The position numbers were made by a program, and so were the translations under genes. A DNA stretch of 64,000 nucleotides from positions 22,026-86,025 of the forward strand of contig NZ_CAJTSC010000007.1 of NCBI RefSeq assembly GCF_910578895.1, written 5' to 3'. The notes under the pieces are model-generated. The model made no database searches. It was not told the origin of the DNA and worked only from the letters and a program-made list of their open reading frames with translations. Shown in pieces: positions 54,470 to 63,664 of this stretch (the first letter of the stretch is position 1; each line of letters starts with the position of its first letter). The DNA is from an uncultured Bacteroides sp. Lineage in GTDB: Bacteria; Bacteroidota; Bacteroidia; Bacteroidales; Bacteroidaceae.

Positions 54470-54805
54470 ATGGATGCACAGAAAGTAGATGCCTTTATCA
54501 TGGCAAACAGCAAGTTCTTTCAAGATTACCAAGTAGCTACGGTAAGAAACATGCTTCTCGAAGCCGACGATTCAAAGTGGACCCTTATCCAGACGCTGCA
54601 ATTCAAAGACCCCACCATCGTATTGATTATCTCCTTGCTGGGCGGCAGCCTGGGCATCGACCGTTTCTTTATCGGAGACATGGGCCTGGGTATCGGCAAG
54701 CTGATTACCTGCGGCGGTTTCGGTATATGGTCCATCGTAGACTGGTTCCTTATCATGGGAGCTACCCGCGACAAGAACTTCAGGAAGCTTCAAGCATTAT
54801 TATAA
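54470..54805 (+). CDS. TM2 domain-containing membrane protein
   Basis: The 111-residue protein has a soluble helical start (about 1-40, with EADDSKWTLIQTLQ) and then two membrane helices (about 45-65 and 75-95). These carry the TM2 signature GGSLGIDRFFIGDMGLGIGK in part and IWSIVDWFLI. TM2 proteins are small membrane proteins of mostly unknown role. It is the first gene of a four-gene cluster, and its stop overlaps the next start (TAATG). Confidence 0.9.
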   Translation: MDAQKVDAFIMANSKFFQDYQVATVRNMLLEADDSKWTLIQTLQFKDPTIVLIISLLGGSLGIDRFFIGDMGLGIGKLITCGGFGIWSIVDWFLIMGATRDKNFRKLQALL

Positions 54806-55197
54806 TGAACAGGAGAGGGCTGTATATACTTTCGTCCGCAGGATGCGCGGCGGGCTATATACGGCTCTTTCTTTCCGGTCCGTGCGGAGAGACGGCGTGC
54901 CTGTTCAAGCGGCTGTTCCACATCCCCTGTCCTTCGTGCGGAGCGACGCGCGCCATCATGGCATTGATGCGGGGAGAGGTAGGGGAGTCGCTGATGCTCA
55001 ACCCCATAGGCATTGTGCTGGCACTGATGCTGGCAGGCATTCCTTTATGGATGCTTGCCGACGCTATGCTGGGAAAGGACTCCTACTACCTGTTTTACAG
55101 GAAGGCGGACAAATGGTTCGGCAAGAGACATGTGTTTCTCCCCTTTGCCCTTCTGATGGCAGCAAACTGGATTTGGAACATCACAAAAGGATTATGA
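54805..55197 (+). CDS. DUF2752 domain-containing membrane protein
   Basis: The 130-residue protein starts at the ATG overlapping the TM2 gene stop. It has the DUF2752 signature CPSCGATRAIMALM around residues 42-55 and three or four hydrophobic segments (about 5-20, 65-85, 105-125). The CxxCG motif near a predicted helix is a family mark. Function is unknown. It overlaps the next gene by 4 bases (ATGA). Confidence 0.88.
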   Translation: MNRRGLYILSSAGCAAGYIRLFLSGPCGETACLFKRLFHIPCPSCGATRAIMALMRGEVGESLMLNPIGIVLALMLAGIPLWMLADAMLGKDSYYLFYRKADKWFGKRHVFLPFALLMAANWIWNITKGL

Positions 55198-55610
55198 TTT
55201 TATACACACCCGAAGAACATGAGCTGGAGACGGCTGCCAACAGCTATCTGATGTCTCTCCTGGCGGCGATGGCAGGACTGCCTTTTCCCATCGTCAACCT
55301 GCTGGCGACAATCATATTCTATTTCGCCAACCGCAAGCACACTTATTTCGTACGCTGGCACTGCATGCAGGCGCTTATATCGCAGTTCCCCCTGTTCTGC
55401 ACCAACAGTATCCTGTTCTGGTGGAGCATCAGGCTCATCCTGGGCTGGCAGGAGCTTTCCTCATTCTATTTCGCCTACCTGTTTACGGTACTTATTTTCA
55501 ATATCCTCGATTTTATCGCCACCATCTACACCGCCGTGCAGACACGCAAGGGCAAGCAAGTGGAATGGTACGTGTATGGAGGCGTAACCGACTTAATCTG
55601 CAAGCCATGA
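55194..55610 (+). CDS. DUF4870-like membrane protein
   Basis: The 138-residue start at 55194 (ATGA overlap with the DUF2752 stop) is chosen by the tight coupling of this cluster. It has three to four hydrophobic segments (about 18-48, 60-85, 90-118) and NRKHTYFVRWHCMQALISQ near 46-64, a pattern seen in DUF4870/Tic20-like proteins. I cannot assign a function. It overlaps the M48 peptidase gene by 4 bases. Confidence 0.72.
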   Translation: MILYTPEEHELETAANSYLMSLLAAMAGLPFPIVNLLATIIFYFANRKHTYFVRWHCMQALISQFPLFCTNSILFWWSIRLILGWQELSSFYFAYLFTVLIFNILDFIATIYTAVQTRKGKQVEWYVYGGVTDLICKP

Positions 55611-56392
55611 TAAAAATCCTGAAACAAGCACTGGTGTCGTTACTGCTGTTCGGGGCAGTATTGTTCGGCTTTTCGCGCGTGAACTGGCTATCCGTCTTTC
55701 ACCTGGAAAGGGATGTCATCGAAGAGAAGTTGGGAAAACTCTACTGGGACATGTTTTCCAAGACCGAAACATTTGTAGAGGATGAAGAGGTGTTGCAACC
55801 CGTCGACTCCCTGCTTGCGCATATCTGCGCGAAGAACGGCATCGAAAAGCCTGTCAGGCTGCATATCATAAGGAGTGAAGAGGTGAATGCCTTCGCCTTC
55901 CCCGACAGGCACCTGGTGATTTTCTCCGCGCTGATTGCCGATTGCAAGAACGAAATGGAGCTTTGCGGCGTAATGGCACACGAGATAGCTCACATCGAAA
56001 AGGGGCATGTGATGAAGAAACTGATTAAGGAAGTGGGGCTGTCCGTCCTGGCAAAGATGATTGCCGGAAACGACGGCGGTGCGGTACTCAAAGAGACCGC
56101 CAAGCTGCTTTCGTCTACGGCATACGACCGCACGCTGGAAAGCGAGGCGGACGAGTGCGCGGTGGTTTACCTGTCCGAAGCGGACATCGACCCGGCTGCG
56201 TTGGGCGACTTCCTGTATCGCCTGTCCGAAGAAGAGGATGTGCCGTCGTTTGCAGAGTGGGTGAGCACGCACCCCGACTCGAAGAAACGCTCCTCGATGA
56301 TTTGGGAACATGCCAAACGGCTGAAGCGCACGGACACCTTTTGCGAGGTGCTGGGAGCGGAAAGGTTTGACAGGCTGAAGGAGAGCCTCTGA
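55607..56392 (+). CDS. M48 family metallopeptidase
   Basis: The 261-residue start at 55607 (MIKILKQALV) gives an N-terminal membrane helix (about 6-22). It carries the zinc motif HEIAH (residues 125-129) and the downstream ESEADECA with the third-ligand Glu, as in Ste24/HtpX-like M48 enzymes. It probably works in the periplasm, attached to the inner membrane, and may cut misfolded or lipoprotein substrates; these points are inference. The start overlaps the previous gene's stop, so the four genes are one transcript. It converges with nadB. Confidence 0.92.
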   Translation: MIKILKQALVSLLLFGAVLFGFSRVNWLSVFHLERDVIEEKLGKLYWDMFSKTETFVEDEEVLQPVDSLLAHICAKNGIEKPVRLHIIRSEEVNAFAFPDRHLVIFSALIADCKNEMELCGVMAHEIAHIEKGHVMKKLIKEVGLSVLAKMIAGNDGGAVLKETAKLLSSTAYDRTLESEADECAVVYLSEADIDPAALGDFLYRLSEEEDVPSFAEWVSTHPDSKKRSSMIWEHAKRLKRTDTFCEVLGAERFDRLKESL

Positions 56393-56417
56393 CCGTTCCG
56401 GCTCTCCCTCCTTATCT

Positions 56418-57995
56418 CTATTCGCGCGCGTGCGGATAATCTATGGTATAGTGCAGCCCGCGGCTCTCTTTGCGCTCCATCGCCTGGCGGGTGATAAGGT
56501 AACCCACGTTAATCATATTGCGCAGTTCGCAAAGTTCGCGCGTTGCCTTGCTGCTCTTGAACAGTTTTTCGGTCTCCTCGTACAGGATGTCCAGACGATT
56601 CCACGCACGGGTCAGGCGGGTGTTGCTGCGGACAATGCCTACGTAAGACTCCATAATCTGGTTCACCTCTTTCATGCTTTGCGTAATGAGCACGCGCTCT
56701 TCGTTGGAAATGGTGCCTTCGTCGTTCCACTCGGGGATGTCTTCATTGAAATCGTAACGCTCCAGCACGCTCAGCGCATGCTTGGCAGCGGCATCGGCAT
56801 AGACCACCGCTTCTATCAGCGAATTGGAAGCGAGGCGGTTGCCACCGTGAAGCCCCGTGCACGAGCATTCGCCGATGGCATACAGGCGACGGATGCTGGA
56901 CTGCCCGTCCAGGTCGACCTTGATACCGCCGCATAGATAGTGTGCGGCGGGAGCTACGGGAATGTAATCCTTCGTAATGTCGATGCCGATGCTGAGACAT
57001 TTCTTATAGATATTGGGGAAGTGCTTCTTGGTTTCTTCGGCATCTTTGTGGGTAACGTCCAGATAGACATGCTCGTCGCCACGCTGTTTCATTTCGTTGT
57101 CAATGGCACGGGCAACGATATCGCGCGGAGCAAGCGAAAGGCGCGGGTCGTACTTCTGCATGAACTCCTTTCCGTCCATCGTACGGAGCACGCCGCCATA
57201 GCCGCGCATGGCTTCCGTTATCAGGAAGCAGGGACGGTCGCCCGGATGGTAGAGGGCGGTGGGATGGAACTGGATAAACTCCATGTCTCTTACGGCACCT
57301 TTGGCACGATAGACCATGGCGATACCGTCGCCTGTGGCAACCAACGGATTGGTGGTGTTACGGTAGACGGCTTCGCAACCTCCGGTTGCCATGATGGTCA
57401 TTTTGGAGAGGAACGTGTCCACTTCCCCGCTGTTCTCATTCAACACGTATGCTCCGTAGCACTTGATGCCCGGAGTGTAGCGGGTGACGATAATGCCCAA
57501 ATGGTGCTGGGTGATAATCTCCACCGCAAAGAAATTGGTAAATATGGTGATGTTGGGATGTTGCTTTACGGCTTCAATAAGGCTTTCCTGTATCTCGGCT
57601 CCCGTATTGTCCTTGTGATGCAGGATGCGGAACTCCGAGTGTCCGCCCTCTTTGTGCAGGTCGAATTCGCCGTTATCCTTCTTATCGAAATTCACACCCC
57701 ATTTAATAAGTTCATCGATTTGTCCGGGAGCGTTGCGCACCACCTTCTCCACAGCTTCACGGTCGCTTATCCAGTCTCCGGCAATCATGGTGTCTTCGAT
57801 GTGCTTGTCGAAATTGTCTACCGCCAGATTCGTGACGGAGGCGATTCCGCCTTGTGCAAAATAGGTGTTTGCCTCTTCCAGCCCTGCCTTACAGATAAGG
57901 GCCACTGTTCCTTTATGTGCTACTTTAAGCGCAAAACTCATACCGGCAATCCCGGAACCGATAACGAGGAAATCGAACTTTCTTACCATAGTCAT
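56418..57995 (-). CDS. nadB: L-aspartate oxidase
   Basis: The 525-residue FAD flavoprotein has the Rossmann motif VIGSGIAGMSFA near residues 11-22, and family features YFAQGGIASV near 46-55, HREGGHS-like KEGGHSE near 116, QFHPTALYH near 240-249, APAAHYLCGGIKVD near 345 and GLHGGNRLASNSLIEA near 375-390. NadB oxidises L-aspartate to iminoaspartate, the first step of NAD synthesis with NadA. Fumarate is the likely acceptor in anaerobes. nadA and nadC are not seen in this window. It has a TAGTTTTG box just upstream. Confidence 0.97.
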   Translation of the reverse strand: MTMVRKFDFLVIGSGIAGMSFALKVAHKGTVALICKAGLEEANTYFAQGGIASVTNLAVDNFDKHIEDTMIAGDWISDREAVEKVVRNAPGQIDELIKWGVNFDKKDNGEFDLHKEGGHSEFRILHHKDNTGAEIQESLIEAVKQHPNITIFTNFFAVEIITQHHLGIIVTRYTPGIKCYGAYVLNENSGEVDTFLSKMTIMATGGCEAVYRNTTNPLVATGDGIAMVYRAKGAVRDMEFIQFHPTALYHPGDRPCFLITEAMRGYGGVLRTMDGKEFMQKYDPRLSLAPRDIVARAIDNEMKQRGDEHVYLDVTHKDAEETKKHFPNIYKKCLSIGIDITKDYIPVAPAAHYLCGGIKVDLDGQSSIRRLYAIGECSCTGLHGGNRLASNSLIEAVVYADAAAKHALSVLERYDFNEDIPEWNDEGTISNEERVLITQSMKEVNQIMESYVGIVRSNTRLTRAWNRLDILYEETEKLFKSSKATRELCELRNMINVGYLITRQAMERKESRGLHYTIDYPHARE

Positions 57996-58010
57996 GTGTA
58001 TTTAACACCG

Positions 58011-58018
58011 CAAAACTA
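58011..58018 (-). promoter_or_regulatory. -7 box of nadB
   Basis: TAGTTTTG on the minus strand fits TAnnTTTG, 16-23 bases before the nadB start codon. Confidence 0.55.
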
Positions 58019-58097
58019 CAAAATAAGTACGTTCTTTGTGCCCCTTGCAGGCATTAATTAGCAAAAATACCTACCTTCGCGGCAAAAACCGGATAAA

Positions 58098-58517
58098 ATG
58101 AACCGAATTTTTCATGCACGTATCGCTGCCGGACAGTATTTGTCCGTCCTGCTGACAGGCGGGATAACCGTCTACTGCCTTTGGGAAAAACATATCCTTA
58201 CGGCTCTCCTCTTTATGCTTTTGTTGGTTGCCGGCATCGAGAAACTGATCCATACCACCTATACCATCACTGCCGACGGCAAACTATTATTGTATTTCGG
58301 GCGTTTCTTGCGGAAGAAAGAGATTCCGTTAAAGGACATCACGTCGGTAGAGCGTGCCTTCTCCATGCGGATAGGCAGGTTTTCCGTGATGCGCTATATA
58401 TTAATAAGGTATGGGGAAGGCAAATGCGCGGCGCTTCTTCCGGTGAAAGAGCAGGAGTTTGTACGGCTGCTGGAACGGTGCATATCGGGCAGGGATGCAC
58501 GGCGGGACGAGAATTAA
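58098..58517 (+). CDS. PH-domain-like membrane protein
   Basis: The 139-residue protein has two hydrophobic segments (about 14-30 and 32-48, TALLFMLLLVAGI) and then a beta-rich part with YTITADGKLLLYFGRFLRKKEIPLKDITSVE, typical of YdbS/bPH-type domains. Function is unknown; the family is widespread in bacteria and usually anchored in the inner membrane. It starts 102 bases after the nadB start on the opposite strand and is followed by lpdA by 70 bases on the same strand. Confidence 0.75.
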   Translation: MNRIFHARIAAGQYLSVLLTGGITVYCLWEKHILTALLFMLLLVAGIEKLIHTTYTITADGKLLLYFGRFLRKKEIPLKDITSVERAFSMRIGRFSVMRYILIRYGEGKCAALLPVKEQEFVRLLERCISGRDARRDEN

Positions 58518-58587
58518 ACGGGGCATCTGTTTATTTTCCGGATATCTTGTCGTATCTTGCATGCAGAAACCTATAAATGTAAGAACC

Positions 58588-59964
58588 ATGAAATATCAAG
58601 TTGCCATTATCGGCGGTGGTCCTGCGGGATACACGGCCGCGGAAACAGCCGGGAATGCCGGACTGAGTGTCGTGCTTTTCGAGAAACAGAACCTCGGAGG
58701 GGTGTGTCTGAACGAAGGGTGTATTCCTACCAAGACTTTGCTGTACTCGGCAAAGACGTACGACGGCGCACGCCACGCATCGAAATATGCGGTCTGCGTG
58801 CCGGAGGTATCGTTCGACCTGCCCAAAATCATCGCACGCAAACAGAAAGTGGTGCGGAAACTGGTGCTGGGCGTCAAAGGAAAGCTGGCTGCCGGCAATG
58901 TGACGATAGTGAACGGCGAAGCGGCAATCGTAGACAAGAACCATGTGCGGTGTGGCGACGAAACGTACGAATGTGACAATCTGTTGCTCTGCACAGGTTC
59001 GGAGACCTTTATTCCGCCCATCCCCGGAGTGGATACGGTGCCTTACTGGACACACCGTGACGCATTGGACAACAAGGAACTCCCGAAATCGCTGGCAATC
59101 ATCGGCGGCGGGGTAATCGGGATGGAGTTTACCTCATTCTTCAACAGCCTGGGAACAGAGGTCACCGTCATCGAGATGCTGGACGAGATACTGGGCGGAA
59201 TGGACAAGGAACTCTCTGCTATGCTTCGTGCGGAATATGCCAAACGCGGCATCAAGTTCATGCCGGGCACAAAGGTGGTCTCCATCGGACCGTTGGCACG
59301 CCCAGGCGAAGCGGACTCCTCTTCCGCTCCTCTCCTTATCCGCATCGACTATGAGACAGCCGAAGGAACCGGCTCCGTTGTTGCCGAGAAGCTGTTGATG
59401 AGCGTGGGCCGCCGCCCCGTAATGAAAGGCTTCGGGCTGGAGAACCTGAACCTGGAGAGAACGGAACGCGGAAGCATCCGCGTCAACGAACAGATGCGGA
59501 CTTCCGTTCCAGGCGTGTATGCTTGCGGCGACCTGACCGGGTTCTCCATGTTGGCACACACTGCCGTGCGTGAAGCGGAAGTGGCGATACACTCCATCAC
59601 AGGACGGGAAGATACCATGAGCTATCGCGCCATCCCCGGAGTGGTGTATACGAATCCGGAGATTGCGGGAGTGGGAGAGACCGAAGAGTCCTTGCAGAAA
59701 AAGGGCATTCCCTATCGCGTGGTGAAGCTGCCAATGGCGTATTCCGGCCGCTTTGTGGCGGAGAACGAAGGCGTAAACGGAGTATGCAAGTTGCTGCTGG
59801 CGGAAGAGGGGACGGTATTGGGAGCGCACGTGCTGGGCAATCCGGCTTCGGAGATTATCACGCTGGCAGGCATGGCAATCGAACTGGGATTGACCGCCGA
59901 AGAGTGGAAAAAGATTGTATTTCCGCATCCTACGGTAGGGGAAATCTTTAAGGAGCTGATTTAA
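58588..59964 (+). CDS. lpdA: dihydrolipoyl dehydrogenase
   Basis: The start at 58588 (MKYQVAIIGGGPAGYTAAE) was preferred to an upstream frame because it begins at the FAD-binding GxGxxG. The 458-residue enzyme has the redox-active disulfide GGVCLNEGCIPT (Cys40, Cys45), a second dinucleotide motif AIIGGGVIGMEF near 168, GVYACGDLTG near 306, and the C-terminal HPTVGE with the catalytic His near 446. It reoxidises dihydrolipoamide with NAD in 2-oxoacid dehydrogenase or glycine cleavage complexes; none of the partner genes is next to it. Confidence 0.93.
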   Translation: MKYQVAIIGGGPAGYTAAETAGNAGLSVVLFEKQNLGGVCLNEGCIPTKTLLYSAKTYDGARHASKYAVCVPEVSFDLPKIIARKQKVVRKLVLGVKGKLAAGNVTIVNGEAAIVDKNHVRCGDETYECDNLLLCTGSETFIPPIPGVDTVPYWTHRDALDNKELPKSLAIIGGGVIGMEFTSFFNSLGTEVTVIEMLDEILGGMDKELSAMLRAEYAKRGIKFMPGTKVVSIGPLARPGEADSSSAPLLIRIDYETAEGTGSVVAEKLLMSVGRRPVMKGFGLENLNLERTERGSIRVNEQMRTSVPGVYACGDLTGFSMLAHTAVREAEVAIHSITGREDTMSYRAIPGVVYTNPEIAGVGETEESLQKKGIPYRVVKLPMAYSGRFVAENEGVNGVCKLLLAEEGTVLGAHVLGNPASEIITLAGMAIELGLTAEEWKKIVFPHPTVGEIFKELI

Positions 59965-59979
59965 ACAGCTGCCGGGAGA

Positions 59980-60010
59980 CGGCTCCTGTAAATGAAGAAG
60001 CCGTGCCGCC
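59980..60010 (-). repeat. short remnant of the repeat end near lpdA
   Basis: On the minus strand the text reads GGCACGGCTTCTTCATTTAC then AGGAGCCG, matching the outer end of elements A, B and C. The stretch can also fold, since ACGGCT (59980-59985) pairs with AGCCGT (59999-60004), so it may serve as an lpdA terminator. Confidence 0.55.
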
Positions 60011-60051
60011 AAAACAGAATGTATTGTATTTATGGAAATCGTAAGATTTAA

Positions 60052-61482
60052 ATGAGAAGACATAGTATATTCCCGATTGTATCGGTTTTGATGTTAATTC
60101 CCTGTATGTTATTTGCACAGGGAGTATCTACTAAAACAAACTCGCTTTCTTCGCAACTGGACACGCTGATAAAGTACCGGTTGCCCGCAGGCTCCAATGT
60201 ATCCGTCTCAGTCTACGACCTGACTGCCAATAAGGCACTGTACGGGTATCAGGCGGATAAACTTTCCCGCCCTGCATCCACCATGAAACTGTTGACCACG
60301 ATTACGGCACTTTCCCGCCCCGGAGCGAACGAGCCTTTCCGCACGGAAGTGTGGTACAAGGGAACGATTGAGCGCGATACGCTGAAAGGCGATATCTATG
60401 TTGTGGGGGGCTTTGACCCGGAATTCGATGATGAAGCGTTGGATTCGTTGACGAGCAGAGTGGCACGTTCGCCTTTCTCCGTGGTACAGGGCAGGATATA
60501 CGGCGATGTTTCCATGAAAGACTCTTTGTATTGGGGAAGCGGCTGGTTATGGGACGATACGCCCTATTCCTTCCAGCCCTACCTATCGCCGCTGATGCTC
60601 GACAAAGGAGTGGTTACGATAACCGCTTCTCCCGGCATACAAGGGGATACGGCGCGCCTGGAATGTACTCCCGCCTCGTCTTACTATACGCTTGCCAATA
60701 CAACGAAAACCCGTACTCCCGATGCAGGACGTTTCAAGGTGTCGCGCAACTGGCTGGAGAACGGCAATGAGATAACGGTGTCGGGCAATGTGGACGGGAA
60801 GCGTACCGGTACGGTGAATATCTATTCCTCACAGGACTTCTTCATGCACACGTTCCTGGAACGGTTGCGGGCGAAAGGCGTTTGCTGCCCAGCGGATTAT
60901 TCTTTTGGTGAATTTCAAAAAGACAGCGTTTCCGTGCGAATAGCCTCTCATAGCACTTCCGTGCAGGCAGTTGTCAACCGGATAATGAAAGAGAGTGATA
61001 ATTTGAATGCGGAAGCCATGTTGTGCCGCTTGGGTGCGCAACTCACGGGCGACAGGCATGTCTCCGTCGCAGACGGGCTTGCTGCCGTCCGGAGGTTGAT
61101 AAAAAAACTGGGTTACGATCCGGAACGATACAACCTGGCAGACGGTTGCGGGTTGTCCCACTACAACTATGTATCATCGGAACTGTTAGTCGCTTTCCTG
61201 AAATTCGCCTATTCGCGCACGGATGTGTTTCAGAAGCTATACAAGGCGTTGCCTATCGGCGGAGTGGACGGAACATTGAGAAACCGGATGAAGAAAGGAA
61301 CGCCCTCTTACAAGAACGTACATGCCAAGACAGGCTCCTTTACTGCCATAAACTGCCTGGCGGGATATCTGAAGGCGAATAACGGACATCAAATCGCTTT
61401 TGCCATCATGAACCAGAATGTGCTTTCCGGCAAAGAAGCACGTAAGTTTCAGGATGCCGTGTGCGATATACTTATCCGATAA
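60052..61482 (+). CDS. dacB: D-alanyl-D-alanine carboxypeptidase/endopeptidase (PBP4, S13 family)
   Basis: The 476-residue exported protein (signal MRRHSIFPIVSVLMLIPCMLFA) has the three penicillin-binding motifs: SxxK in PASTMKL (S76-K79), SxN in KESDNLNAE near 312, and KTG in HAKTGSF near 430. It trims or cleaves peptidoglycan peptide cross-links in the periplasm. The middle inserted domain (about 95-260) is usual for the S13 family. It is alone on its transcript after lpdA and is followed by a complex inverted repeat. Confidence 0.95.
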   Translation: MRRHSIFPIVSVLMLIPCMLFAQGVSTKTNSLSSQLDTLIKYRLPAGSNVSVSVYDLTANKALYGYQADKLSRPASTMKLLTTITALSRPGANEPFRTEVWYKGTIERDTLKGDIYVVGGFDPEFDDEALDSLTSRVARSPFSVVQGRIYGDVSMKDSLYWGSGWLWDDTPYSFQPYLSPLMLDKGVVTITASPGIQGDTARLECTPASSYYTLANTTKTRTPDAGRFKVSRNWLENGNEITVSGNVDGKRTGTVNIYSSQDFFMHTFLERLRAKGVCCPADYSFGEFQKDSVSVRIASHSTSVQAVVNRIMKESDNLNAEAMLCRLGAQLTGDRHVSVADGLAAVRRLIKKLGYDPERYNLADGCGLSHYNYVSSELLVAFLKFAYSRTDVFQKLYKALPIGGVDGTLRNRMKKGTPSYKNVHAKTGSFTAINCLAGYLKANNGHQIAFAIMNQNVLSGKEARKFQDAVCDILIR

Positions 61483-61506
61483 AACACAGGAGAAGGGGAT
61501 GCCGAA

Positions 61507-61655
61507 ACTCTCTTATTAACAAAAAAGAGTATGTCAGAACCCTCTTATTAACCAAGTCATCCCTGTCAAGATATCTATGACAGGGGTGACTTATATGTTT
61601 TGGGTATTTCGACACACCCTCGATTTTGTTAATAAGAGAGCTCTGACACCCTCTT
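61507..61655. repeat. nested inverted repeats with CTCTTATTAAC motifs
   Basis: CTCTTATTAAC occurs near 61510 and 61542 in plus orientation and again inverted (GTTAATAAGAG) near 61629. GTCAGA flanks two of them. Inside lies a 13-bp hairpin, GTCATCCCTGTCA (61556-61568) with TGACAGGGGTGAC (61578-61590). The region separates convergent dacB and the CoA-transferase gene and is probably their shared terminator. Confidence 0.65.
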
Positions 61656-61662
61656 CCAAGTA

Positions 61663-63159
61663 TTATTTATATTGTCCCCAATCCACATTTCTCATATCCC
61701 CGCTCTTAGCCAGTTCGGCGTGCATAGCCAGGGCCGCGCGCATGGAGTGAGGAGTCTGTGCCTTGCCATCGGTAAGTTTCAGATAATCCCAGAGGATATT
61801 CTTGTAATCCGGATGAACACAGTTCTCGATGACGGCTTGCGCACGTTCTTTCGGGCTCTTGCCGCGCAGGTCGGCAACACCCTGTTCGGTGACAATGATA
61901 TTGACATCGTGCTCACTGTGGTCCGCATGTGAGACCATAGGCACAATAGCACTGATTTTGCCCTCTTTGGCAACAGACGGACAGGTGAAAATGGAGATAT
62001 AAGCGTTACGCGTAAAGTCGCCCGATCCGCCGATACCGTTCATCATCTTCGTACCGCTGATGTGGGTGGAGTTTACGTTTCCGTAAAGGTCGGTTTCGAT
62101 GGCAGTGTTGATAGAGATAACTCCCAAACGGCGTACCACTTCGGGGCTGTTGGATATTTCCGACGGACGGAGCACCAACTTGTCGCGGAAGAAGTCCATA
62201 TCCTCGTATATTCCGTTCAAGCAGTCGTTGGTTACGGTCAGCGAACAGGTACTGCCGAACTTTACGCGGCCTTCGCGAATGAGTCCGATAACGGAATTCT
62301 GGATCACCTCCGTATACATTTCGAACGGCGGGATAGTCTTATCGCGTCCCAAAGCCCCCAACACGGCATTGGCAATGTTTCCTACGCCCGACTGCAACGG
62401 CAGGAAGGTGGAAGGAATGATACCGCGTTTCATGTCTGCGGCAAGGAAGTCGGCTACGTTCTGCCCGATTTTGTCGGTCAGCGGGTCTGCATCGGCAAAG
62501 CTGCGCGCTTCGTCCGGCCAGTTGGTCTCTACCACACCCACAATCTTTTTTGGGTCTACCTGGATGTAAGGCATGCCGATGCGGTCGCTTGGCTTGAAGA
62601 TAGGTATTTCGCGGCGGCAAGGCGGGTCCAGCGGTTCGTAGACGTCGTGCAATCCCATGGCGTTTTTGCTGTGCGCGGCATTCAGCTCTACGATAATCTG
62701 GTCGGCAAGGCGGCATACGGTGGGCGAGATACCGCCGGCGGCAGTCAAGTAGATTTTGCCGTCGGGCGTCACCTCACAGGCTTCGATAATGGCGATATTT
62801 ACCTTTCCCATAAAGCCGTAACGCACTTCTTGCGCCATTTGTGACAAGTGAATGTCGTTGTAGGCAATCTCACCGTTATTCACCGCCTTACGGAAATCCG
62901 GGTTGGTGGTATAAGGAGCACGGTAACGGATGGCTTTGACGCGTGAAAGGATACCGTCGCAGGAGTCACCGGTCGAAGCGCCTGTAAAAATGCCCACCTG
63001 GAAAGGTCTTCCCAAGGCATGTTCCGCTTCTGCGATTTTTGCTAATTCAGCCGTAACGGCTTTGGCTGTTCCTGCGGGAGTAAATCCGCTCAGGCCGATA
63101 TTGTAGCCATGTTTGATAAGGCTCGCAGCTTCTGCTGCCGAAATGTAATTAAGTGCCAT
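61663..63159 (-). CDS. acetyl-CoA hydrolase / succinate CoA-transferase family protein
   Basis: The 498-residue protein is of the Cat1/ScpC type. Visible features are the early GYNIGLSGFTPAGTAKAV near residues 19-36, VEANWPDE-like VVETNWPDEARS near 215, the loop GNVNSTHISGTKMMNGIGGSGDF in segments near 360-380, and NIIVTEQGVADLRGKSP near 425. The enzymes transfer CoA between succinate, acetate and propionate or hydrolyse acetyl-CoA, which fits acetate and propionate fermentation in Bacteroides. The exact acceptor is uncertain. It has a small gene directly upstream on the same strand. Confidence 0.93.
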   Translation of the reverse strand: MALNYISAAEAASLIKHGYNIGLSGFTPAGTAKAVTAELAKIAEAEHALGRPFQVGIFTGASTGDSCDGILSRVKAIRYRAPYTTNPDFRKAVNNGEIAYNDIHLSQMAQEVRYGFMGKVNIAIIEACEVTPDGKIYLTAAGGISPTVCRLADQIIVELNAAHSKNAMGLHDVYEPLDPPCRREIPIFKPSDRIGMPYIQVDPKKIVGVVETNWPDEARSFADADPLTDKIGQNVADFLAADMKRGIIPSTFLPLQSGVGNIANAVLGALGRDKTIPPFEMYTEVIQNSVIGLIREGRVKFGSTCSLTVTNDCLNGIYEDMDFFRDKLVLRPSEISNSPEVVRRLGVISINTAIETDLYGNVNSTHISGTKMMNGIGGSGDFTRNAYISIFTCPSVAKEGKISAIVPMVSHADHSEHDVNIIVTEQGVADLRGKSPKERAQAVIENCVHPDYKNILWDYLKLTDGKAQTPHSMRAALAMHAELAKSGDMRNVDWGQYK

Positions 63160-63209
63160 AATGTATAGTTATTTTTTCGTGTAAGAAATCAATTCGACTT
63201 TCAATTGCA

Positions 63210-63590
63210 TCAATACTTCCGTTGCAATATCTCTCCCCAGATGATGGCTTTACGTGCCTCTTCCGCCGAATGTATTTCAAATTCGGAAGGGACATCTGCG
63301 GGTTCGGAAAGGGTATTGTCGGTGTTTGGCTGAATGAAAGGTTGTTTCGGGGCGGGTTTATGCTTTTTTTCCGTTTTCTTACGCGCTACAACGGTTACGG
63401 GCTTAGGGCTTTCCGGAATATATCCGCCGTAAATCTCATCGTTCAGGGTTTCGGGGAAAGGACGCCCTTCATCGGGCACAGGCACGGCGGGAGTATTACC
63501 AGCTTTCTTTTTCGCTTCTTTCTTGGCTTGTCTGACAAAACTTATAATCATAATGCCTGCAATCAACAGAAATTTGAAGATGTCTTCCAT
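63210..63590 (-). CDS. small membrane-anchored hypothetical protein
   Basis: The 126-residue protein has one hydrophobic segment near its start (FKFLLIAGIMIISFV, about 5-19), then a strongly basic and Pro-rich linker (KKEAKKKAG; RKKTEKKHKPAPKQP) and an acidic, conserved-looking end, FEIHSAEEARKAIIWGEILQRKY. The layout suggests a cytoplasmic-facing anchor with an unfolded middle. I do not recognise the family. It lies 50 bp before the CoA-transferase gene and is probably co-transcribed. Confidence 0.7.
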   Translation of the reverse strand: MEDIFKFLLIAGIMIISFVRQAKKEAKKKAGNTPAVPVPDEGRPFPETLNDEIYGGYIPESPKPVTVVARKKTEKKHKPAPKQPFIQPNTDNTLSEPADVPSEFEIHSAEEARKAIIWGEILQRKY

Positions 63591-63616
63591 AAGTCCTTCT
63601 TTTGTTTTTTCTCCGC

Positions 63617-63624
63617 CAAAGATA
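63617..63624 (-). promoter_or_regulatory. -7 box of the small gene and CoA-transferase operon
   Basis: TATCTTTG on the minus strand fits TAnnTTTG. A TTGG about 20 bases further upstream can serve as a -33 element. Confidence 0.65.
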
Positions 63625-63664
63625 ATTATTTAATCTGATTATAGCCAATAAACAGGCATTAAAA

